The position numbers were made by a program, and so were the translations under genes. This document shows, one piece after another, positions 7,643 through 12,497 of a stretch of 12,497 nt of DNA. The DNA comes from CAAGNP01 sp045595965 (GTDB lineage: Bacteria > Bacteroidota > Bacteroidia > Bacteroidales > UBA932). The DNA is taken from NCBI GenBank assembly GCA_045595965.1, contig JAZOBN010000020.1, forward strand, positions 1 through 12,497, given 5' to 3'. Each line of letters opens with the position of its first letter. Position 1 is the first letter of the stretch. Below the pieces are notes generated by a model. That model worked only from the letters and a program-made list of their open reading frames with translations. It did no database searches and was not told where the DNA came from.

Positions 7643-7684
7643 AAAAAGAGAGGTGGCTGATGCACAGCCATCTCTCTCTTTTTT
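7643..7684. terminator. Bidirectional intrinsic terminator between convergent operons
   Basis: AGAGAGGTGGCTG (7647-7659) pairs with CAGCCATCTCTCT (7665-7677) around loop ATGCA. The stem is 13 bp with one G-T pair on the plus strand. It is flanked by an A6 tract at 7642-7647 and T6 at 7679-7684, so it can end transcripts from either side. It sits 18 nt after the namZ stop codon and 18 nt past the stop of the minus-strand AlaX gene. Confidence 0.9.
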
Positions 7685-7702
7685 ATAACTTATTCGAAAT
7701 AC

Positions 7703-8164
7703 TTACTGAGTCACTTTCCAGCGGACGCGCCATCTCCCTTCGGAGAAATCGTGGCTGAGAATTTTGAATGTTCCTATCTCTGAAGTGTTTGCTACGTGGG
7801 CTCCGATGCATGCACATGCATCATAGTCTCCAACCCTCACAATGCGGAGTGTTTCAGATACATTTTCTGGAAGTTTGCTCAAATCGACTATTTTCCCGGC
7901 CTCAGACAGTGGAAGAAAATCGATGGTGACATCGAGATTTTTGCAGATAACTTCGTTTACCTGGTTTTCGATTGAGATAATCTGTTCTTCAGTAGGAGGG
8001 GCAGCAAGTTCATAGTCACATTTAGATTTCTTCTTCTCAATGTGTGCGTTTCTTGAGCGGGGACACCCGAACGTTTTAACCATAGTGGCATTGAGGATGT
8101 GTTCTGCCGTATGCATAGGGGGGTATTCCTGCTTGTTGTGTTCGTTAAGTATAGGTGCTTCCAT
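7703..8164 (-). CDS. AlaX-type alanyl-tRNA editing protein
   Basis: A 153-residue protein from the chosen ATG. It is a free-standing version of the alanyl-tRNA synthetase second additional domain (tRNA_SAD), which hydrolyses Ser or Gly mischarged on tRNA-Ala. All four zinc ligands of the family are visible: HxxxH in MHTAEHIL (H18 and H22) and CxxxH in CIGAHVANTSEIG (C119 and H123). The size suits the small AlaX class, with no C-terminal extension. A longer start at 8182 adds six residues but overlaps pepT by 14 nt. I prefer 8164, 4 nt past the pepT stop, because gaps in this window are mostly short. It is the last gene of the minus-strand operon and ends before the shared terminator. An editing role on other aminoacyl-tRNAs cannot be ruled out. 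Confidence 0.85.
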   Translation of the reverse strand: MEAPILNEHNKQEYPPMHTAEHILNATMVKTFGCPRSRNAHIEKKKSKCDYELAAPPTEEQIISIENQVNEVICKNLDVTIDFLPLSEAGKIVDLSKLPENVSETLRIVRVGDYDACACIGAHVANTSEIGTFKILSHDFSEGRWRVRWKVTQ

Positions 8165-8168
8165 ATTG

Positions 8169-9398
8169 CTATTTCTCTCCATACAGACGGATAATGTTCA
8201 ACATTACTTGTGATGCTTTTTCCATGCTTTCAACAGGGACATACTCAAGTTTCCCGTGGAAGTTGTGACCTCCGGCGAAAATGTTTGGGCAAGGGAGTCC
8301 CATAAAAGAGAGTCTTGCTCCATCTGTGCCACCACGGATTGGTTTTACATTGGGTTTTACCCCCGCCTCTTCCATAGCTTTGATAGCAGTCTCGATAATG
8401 TGGTAATGGGGCTCTACCTCTTTTCTCATATTATAGTACTGGTCTTTCATCTCAAGGGTAGCCACACCACTGCCATATTTTGCGTTGATGAAGTTGACAC
8501 AATCTGTCATCATCTCCTTCTTTTGCTCGAATTTGGTAAAATCGTGATCACGGATGATATATTGGACTGTAGCCTCCTCGACGCTCCCTTTGAAACCGAT
8601 AATATGGAAGAAACCCTCATATCCGTCGGTAAATTCAGGGCGTTGTTCTACTGGGAGAAGATTGTTAAGTTCTGTGCCGATAATAATGGCGTTGAGCATC
8701 TTGTTCTTAGCATAACCGGGATGGATATTGCACCCCTGTATGAAAATCTTTGCACTTGCTGCATTGAAATTTTCATACTCAAGTTCGCCGATCTCTCCAC
8801 CATCCAAGGTATAGGCGTATTTTGCACCAAATTTTTCAACATTGAAATAGTCGACACCTCTTCCAATCTCCTCATCGGGGGTAAATCCGATTTTAATCTC
8901 CCCATGTTTGAATTCGGGATGGGTTACAATGTACTCTACCGCAGACATAATTTCGGCAACTCCTGCTTTGTCATCTGCTCCGAGCAGTGTTGTGCCATCT
9001 GTGGTGATGATTGTCTGTCCTTTGTAGTTGGGAAGTTCGGGGAAATCCTCTATTTTAAGAGATATCCCTCTCTCTTTGTTTATTGTAATATCCTTTCCGT
9101 CGTAGTTCGTAATAATCTGTGGTTTGATGTTACATCCCGGGGCGTCGGGGGCTGTGTCAACGTGGGCTATAAATCCAAGTGCAGGGACCTCTTTTCCCTC
9201 TATATTAGATGGTATTGAGGCCATCACATATCCATACTTGTCAAGTTCGACATCTTTGATACCCATCGCTTTCAATTCGTCTGTGAGCATCTGCAACAGG
9301 ACGAACTGTTTGTTTGTACTGGGTTGACTCTGTGACTCTGGATCAGAGGCGGTATCCACAGAGATATATCTTAAAAATTTGTCCAAAAGTTTTTCCAT
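8169..9398 (-). CDS. pepT: Peptidase T (zinc tripeptide aminopeptidase)
   Basis: A 409-residue M20B-family metallopeptidase, the size of E. coli PepT. It removes the N-terminal residue from tripeptides in the cytoplasm. The whole di-zinc centre is present: H79 and D81 in GFIAHVDTAPD, bridging D142 in LGADDKAGV, general base E176 and ligand E177 in FTPDEEIGRG, D199 in TLDGGEIGE, and H378 in FAGGHNFHG. The central dimerisation lid (about 206-320) is complete. There is no signal peptide. The start is the ATG 13 nt after the stop of the ZIP transporter gene, and the editing-protein gene follows directly. Together with the OPT transporter at the head of the operon, it would digest imported peptides. 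Identification is very secure. Confidence 0.95.
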   Translation of the reverse strand: MEKLLDKFLRYISVDTASDPESQSQPSTNKQFVLLQMLTDELKAMGIKDVELDKYGYVMASIPSNIEGKEVPALGFIAHVDTAPDAPGCNIKPQIITNYDGKDITINKERGISLKIEDFPELPNYKGQTIITTDGTTLLGADDKAGVAEIMSAVEYIVTHPEFKHGEIKIGFTPDEEIGRGVDYFNVEKFGAKYAYTLDGGEIGELEYENFNAASAKIFIQGCNIHPGYAKNKMLNAIIIGTELNNLLPVEQRPEFTDGYEGFFHIIGFKGSVEEATVQYIIRDHDFTKFEQKKEMMTDCVNFINAKYGSGVATLEMKDQYYNMRKEVEPHYHIIETAIKAMEEAGVKPNVKPIRGGTDGARLSFMGLPCPNIFAGGHNFHGKLEYVPVESMEKASQVMLNIIRLYGEK

Positions 9399-9411
9399 AT
9401 ATGTACCGAAT

Positions 9412-10215
9412 TTATATAAATAACATTGTTAGTCCCATAAATGCCATTCCGGCGATTACACCGATTATTGCTATATGGTGTTTACCATATTTTTCGGCAG
9501 TAGGGAGGAGTTCGTCAAGAGAAATATATACCATAATTCCGGCAACTGCCCCAAGAATTACCCCAAGGAACGACTCTTTGAAAAGGGCCGAAAGGAGGAA
9601 GAATCCCAGTATGCCACCTAAAGGTTCTGCTGCTCCAGACAGGAAGGAATTGCCTATGGCTTTTCCCTTGCTCTGTGTTGCGTAGTAGATGGGGATGGCA
9701 ACTGCAATCCCTTCCGGGATGTTGTGGATTGCTACCGCAAGTGCAATGCTCAAGCCCGCCTGAGGATTCTCCATTGTGCTGACAAATGTTGCCATACCTT
9801 CGGGAAAGTTGTGGACAGCAATGGCGATGGCCGAGATGATACCAAGCCTCATAAAATTGCTCTTCTCCACGGTGCCACCCTTTTCTATAGATATGGCATT
9901 GACTTCGTGCGGGTTCTCTGCCGACGGGACGAGGTTGTCAATAATGGCAATCAGACCTATCCCTCCGAAAAATGAGAGTAGGGTGTATAGAAAACCGAGT
10001 TTCTCTCCATAAATAAGGGTCAGTGCCCCCTCTGCCTCGCCGAACATCTCAACCAGAGAGATAAAAAGCATCACTCCGGCAGAAAATCCGAGAGAAGCAG
10101 CAAGGAATTTGTTGCTCAGTCTCTTTGTAAATATGATAATGGCACCACCGATGCCGGTTGAGAGTCCGGCAACTACGGTGAGTATGAGTGCCAATATGAA
10201 ATTTTCGTTAATCAT
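9412..10215 (-). CDS. zupT: ZIP-family metal (zinc) transporter, ZupT-like
   Basis: A 267-residue inner-membrane protein with about eight hydrophobic segments, the normal size for bacterial ZupT. The two metal-site motifs of the ZIP family are intact: AVHNFPEGMATF (133-144) and AIHNIPEGIAVAIPIYYAT (162-180), with the H-N-x-P-E-G core in consecutive helices. SLDELLP (232-238) near the C-terminus is also usual for the family. ZupT proteins import Zn(II), and in some species also Fe, Mn or Co. The ATG overlaps the end of the OPT gene by 8 nt, so the two are probably translationally coupled. Peptidase T, 13 nt downstream, needs zinc, as does the editing protein after it. Metal specificity is inferred. 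Confidence 0.9.
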   Translation of the reverse strand: MINENFILALILTVVAGLSTGIGGAIIIFTKRLSNKFLAASLGFSAGVMLFISLVEMFGEAEGALTLIYGEKLGFLYTLLSFFGGIGLIAIIDNLVPSAENPHEVNAISIEKGGTVEKSNFMRLGIISAIAIAVHNFPEGMATFVSTMENPQAGLSIALAVAIHNIPEGIAVAIPIYYATQSKGKAIGNSFLSGAAEPLGGILGFFLLSALFKESFLGVILGAVAGIMVYISLDELLPTAEKYGKHHIAIIGVIAGMAFMGLTMLFI

Positions 10216-12211
10216 TTGATCTCTTTGCTTTGAGACAATCCCAGATCATATAGCATATAATTGCTACATAGACTACGATTGCGATCCATTCTGCAGCAGA
10301 AGAGCTTTGCCAGCCGGTATTCATAAGATCGACTTTGGCAAACTTCAATATTGCAGAGACAACACCCATCAAAGCACCTCCGGCGATAAATCCTGAAGCG
10401 ATGAGGGTACCCCTCTCTTTGCGCTCATTGTTCAACTCCTCATCTTTAGAGCGTGAGCCTACATACCATGCAATAGCACCACCGATCATGAGGGGAAGAT
10501 TGAGTTCAAGGGGGATAAACATACCCAGAGCAAATGCAAGTGCGGGAACTTTGAATACTGTAAGGATTATTGCGATGACAGCACCTATGCCGTAAAGGAG
10601 CCAAGGTGCCCTTCCTCCAGACATCATAGGCTCAATGACTGCTGCCATAGCGTTTGCTTGAGGGGCTACCAGTGCACCCTCACCGGTAAAACCGTATGTT
10701 TTGTTGAGAACCATCATTACGCCGCCAACAGTAGCTGCAGCTACAAGGGTTCCGAGGAATTTCCATGTTTCCTGTTTCTTAGGGGTGCTTCCGAGCCAGT
10801 ATCCCACTTTCAAGTCGGTAATAAATGCTCCGGAAACAGATAATGCGGTGCAGACAACACCACCGATAATTAAAGCAGCTGTCATCCCCGCAGTCCCTTT
10901 CAGACCACAGGCAACCAATACTACTGATGCAAGGATAAGCGTCATAAGTGTCATTCCGCTGACAGGATTGGAGCCTACAATTGCAATAGCGTTGGCAGCC
11001 ACTGTGGTGAAGAGAAAAGCAATGATTGCAACTACCAGCAATGCAACTACTGCCAGCCATATGTTTTCAACAACACCTATTTTGAAGAATATGAATGTTA
11101 TGGCAAGGGTGAGGAGTATCCCAATGATGATAACTTTCATAGAGAGATCCCTTTGTGTCCTCTCTACCTGTTTGTCAGAATCTGATTTCTTCCCTTTCAA
11201 CTCTTTAGCAGCAAGTCCGAATGCAGATTTGATGATCCCTGCAGACTTGATGATTCCCACGACACCGGCAGTGGCGATACCACCGATACCTATATGTCGT
11301 GCATAATTTGAGAAGATCTGCTCAGGGGACATAGAACCAACGGTCTCTGTGATCCCTGTCCCCATAAAATCAAGGACGTTGCCGCCCCATATCAGATTCA
11401 TAAGGGGGATGATGACGAACCATACAAGGAATGATCCGCAGCAGATGATAAATGAATACTTCAGACCTATAATGTAGCCAAGACCGAGAACTGCAGCTCC
11501 GACATTTACCTTTACAAGGAGTTTTGCTTTCTCTGCAAGGGCCTCGCCCCAAGGGATGATTCTGGTAGAGATGTTTTCTGTCCACCATCCGAATGTAGAT
11601 ACGATAAAGTCATACAGACCACCGATCAATCCACTGACGAGGAGAGTTTTTGCCCCTTTCCCCCCTGTTTCACCGCTCACAAGTACCTGGGTGGTGGCAG
11701 TTGCCTCAGGGAATGGGTATTTTCCATGCATATCCTTTACAAAATATTTTCTGAAGGGGATTAGGAAAAGGATTCCGAGGATACCTCCAAGAAGAGAACT
11801 GAAAAATACTTTTGTAAAATTGACAGTGAGTTCGGGGTATTTGTCCTGCAATATATATAGTGCAGGGAGTGTGAATATGGCACCAGCGACAATTGCTCCA
11901 GAGCAGGCACCGATAGACTGGATCATCACATTCTCTCCGAGGGCGTTTTTCCGTTTGAATGCACCGGACATACCGACAGCAATGATTGATATAGGGATAG
12001 CCGCTTCAAAAACTTGTCCCACTTTCAACCCCAGATATGCGGCAGCTGCAGAAAAGATAATTGTCATCACAATACCGATGGAGACAGACCAACCTGTAAC
12101 CTCGGGATAATTTTTACCGGGGGACATCAATGGTTCATACTTTTCTCCCGGTTTCAGTTCCCGATAAGCATTTTCGGGAATACCCTGAAATTTTTTTTCA
12201 ATTTCTTTCAT
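10208..12211 (-). CDS. OPT-family oligopeptide transporter
   Basis: A 667-residue polytopic inner-membrane protein with roughly 15-16 hydrophobic segments, as expected for the OPT superfamily. Diagnostic segments are GKYPFPEATATTQVLVSGE (163-181), with the PFPEATA signature, and IVGSNPVSGMTLMTLI (411-426), with the NPVSGMT signature. The C-terminal half shows LSVSGAFITDLKVGYWLGSTPKKQ and PALAFALGMFIPLELNLPLMIGG. The soluble loop near 335-358 is short and charged. Bacterial OPT proteins import small peptides with protons; the related YSL branch moves metal chelates. The neighbours (peptidase T and a ZIP transporter) favour a peptide substrate but fit a metal-peptide complex too. It is the first gene of the minus-strand operon. 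The ATG lies about 40 nt after a perfect -7 element. Confidence 0.93.
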   Translation of the reverse strand: MKEIEKKFQGIPENAYRELKPGEKYEPLMSPGKNYPEVTGWSVSIGIVMTIIFSAAAAYLGLKVGQVFEAAIPISIIAVGMSGAFKRKNALGENVMIQSIGACSGAIVAGAIFTLPALYILQDKYPELTVNFTKVFFSSLLGGILGILFLIPFRKYFVKDMHGKYPFPEATATTQVLVSGETGGKGAKTLLVSGLIGGLYDFIVSTFGWWTENISTRIIPWGEALAEKAKLLVKVNVGAAVLGLGYIIGLKYSFIICCGSFLVWFVIIPLMNLIWGGNVLDFMGTGITETVGSMSPEQIFSNYARHIGIGGIATAGVVGIIKSAGIIKSAFGLAAKELKGKKSDSDKQVERTQRDLSMKVIIIGILLTLAITFIFFKIGVVENIWLAVVALLVVAIIAFLFTTVAANAIAIVGSNPVSGMTLMTLILASVVLVACGLKGTAGMTAALIIGGVVCTALSVSGAFITDLKVGYWLGSTPKKQETWKFLGTLVAAATVGGVMMVLNKTYGFTGEGALVAPQANAMAAVIEPMMSGGRAPWLLYGIGAVIAIILTVFKVPALAFALGMFIPLELNLPLMIGGAIAWYVGSRSKDEELNNERKERGTLIASGFIAGGALMGVVSAILKFAKVDLMNTGWQSSSAAEWIAIVVYVAIICYMIWDCLKAKRSND

Positions 12212-12252
12212 ATCGTTTGTCTTTGTAAATCAGCGTTTTTAGTAAAAGTGTA

Positions 12253-12260
12253 CAAAATTA
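12253..12260 (-). promoter_or_regulatory. -7 element of the OPT operon promoter
   Basis: The minus strand reads TAATTTTG here, a perfect match to the Bacteroidota -7 consensus TAnnTTTG, 41 nt upstream of the OPT start codon. The -33 region is a run of T residues, with no clear TTTG at the proper distance. This promoter points away from the rRNA promoter that starts 35 nt to its right. Confidence 0.55.
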
Positions 12261-12294
12261 CTCAAAAAAAATATGAAAAAAAAGTTGAAATAAA

Positions 12295-12325
12295 TTTGGA
12301 GATTAAAAAAAAGTCCATACCTTTG
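12295..12325 (+). promoter_or_regulatory. Canonical Bacteroidota rRNA-type promoter
   Basis: TTTG at 12295-12298, a 19-nt spacer, and TACCTTTG at 12318-12325 form a perfect TTTG-N19-TAnnTTTG promoter for the primary sigma factor of Bacteroidota. The TACCTTTGCA form is common in front of rRNA operons in this phylum. Transcription should start near 12332 and run off the right edge. Confidence 0.85.
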
Positions 12326-12331
12326 CAGCCC

Positions 12332-12497
12332 GTTTGAGATAAAACGATAGCGGAAAAAAGAAAGTTCATTGACTTAATGAGAGAGATAACGAGGTAAAGT
12401 TAAAAGATAAGATAGTCTGTAATTTTTATAAATAATTAGGGACTACAGTTTCAAAATTGATTGATCAATAAAGAAACTCGAGCAAAATATTAATTCA
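12332..12497 (+). promoter_or_regulatory. rRNA operon leader (gene beyond window edge)
   Basis: This non-coding, AT-rich leader follows the strong promoter. GAAAGTTCATTGACTTAATG at 12360-12379 matches the boxA-like GTTC(A/T)TTGA element that precedes 16S, and also 23S, in Bacteroidota rRNA operons. A two-part hairpin lies at 12447-12478. AGTTTC pairs with GAAACT, a symmetric AAA/AAA internal loop follows, then ATTGA pairs with TCAAT around loop TTGA. No ORF is open. The first mature rRNA base is not reached, so the sequence does not say whether 16S or 23S comes next. Confidence 0.7.

Noticed and set aside
8256..9218. Long 320-codon plus-strand ORF
   Set aside because: It is the antisense shadow of pepT, whose complete zinc site proves the minus strand is coding. 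The plus-strand product is Cys-rich and matches no family I know.
10701..11306. 201-codon plus-strand ORF inside the OPT region
   Set aside because: It is an antisense shadow of a hydrophobic transporter gene. Such genes often give long open frames on the opposite strand.
281..12447. 9-mer GGGACTACA at the tRNA-Ile 3' end (281-289) and in the right-edge leader (12439-12447)
   Set aside because: The match does not extend past nine bases and no second tRNA cloverleaf can be folded at the leader site. Most likely chance.

Overview
The window looks chromosomal and comes from a member of the Bacteroidota, most likely Bacteroidales; a Rikenellaceae-like affiliation is only a guess. Three things point this way: the 16S rRNA 3' end (a GGCTGGAACACCTCC tail), promoters of the TTTG-N19-TAnnTTTG type, and genes with AT-rich leaders and no Shine-Dalgarno sequences. 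The gene set also fits (DUF4922/SpoIID, DUF1343/NamZ, OPT, PepT, AlaX). Both window edges lie in rRNA-operon sequence, a common place for assemblies to break.

Layout. (1) Positions 1-414, + strand: the 3' end of a 16S rRNA gene, tRNA-Ile(GAT), tRNA-Ala(TGC), then at once a strong intrinsic terminator. No 23S or 5S gene follows, although 23S normally comes straight after this tRNA pair. (2) 415-1133: a spacer with possible decayed coding sequence, then a minus-strand gene for a small protein with a predicted Ig-like domain and a C-terminal membrane hairpin. (3) 1299-7624, + strand: a tight four-gene operon with gaps of 3-9 nt. It encodes a two-domain family 2 glycosyltransferase, a DUF4922 (GalT/HIT-like) plus SpoIID/LytB fusion, an AmpG-like MFS permease, and a DUF1343/NamZ lipoprotein. 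It ends in a bidirectional hairpin terminator. (4) 12211-7703, minus strand: a second tight operon of OPT peptide transporter, ZIP-family metal transporter, peptidase T and an AlaX-type editing protein. (5) 12295-12497, + strand: a canonical promoter and an rRNA-type leader that runs off the window, so the next gene (16S or 23S) is not visible.

How the genes may work together. The plus-strand operon reads as a peptidoglycan turnover module. SpoIID-type lytic transglycosylases and NamZ exo-muramidases both act on peptide-free glycan strands, and AmpG-type permeases import muropeptide products. The fusion protein and the glycosyltransferase lack signal peptides, so part of the pathway may be cytoplasmic. 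The minus-strand operon combines peptide uptake, metal (probably zinc) uptake and two zinc-dependent enzymes.

The observations most worth following are the rRNA operon that terminates without 23S, the unfinished rRNA leader at the right edge, and the signal-less phosphorylase-like/SpoIID fusion inside a glycan-recycling operon.
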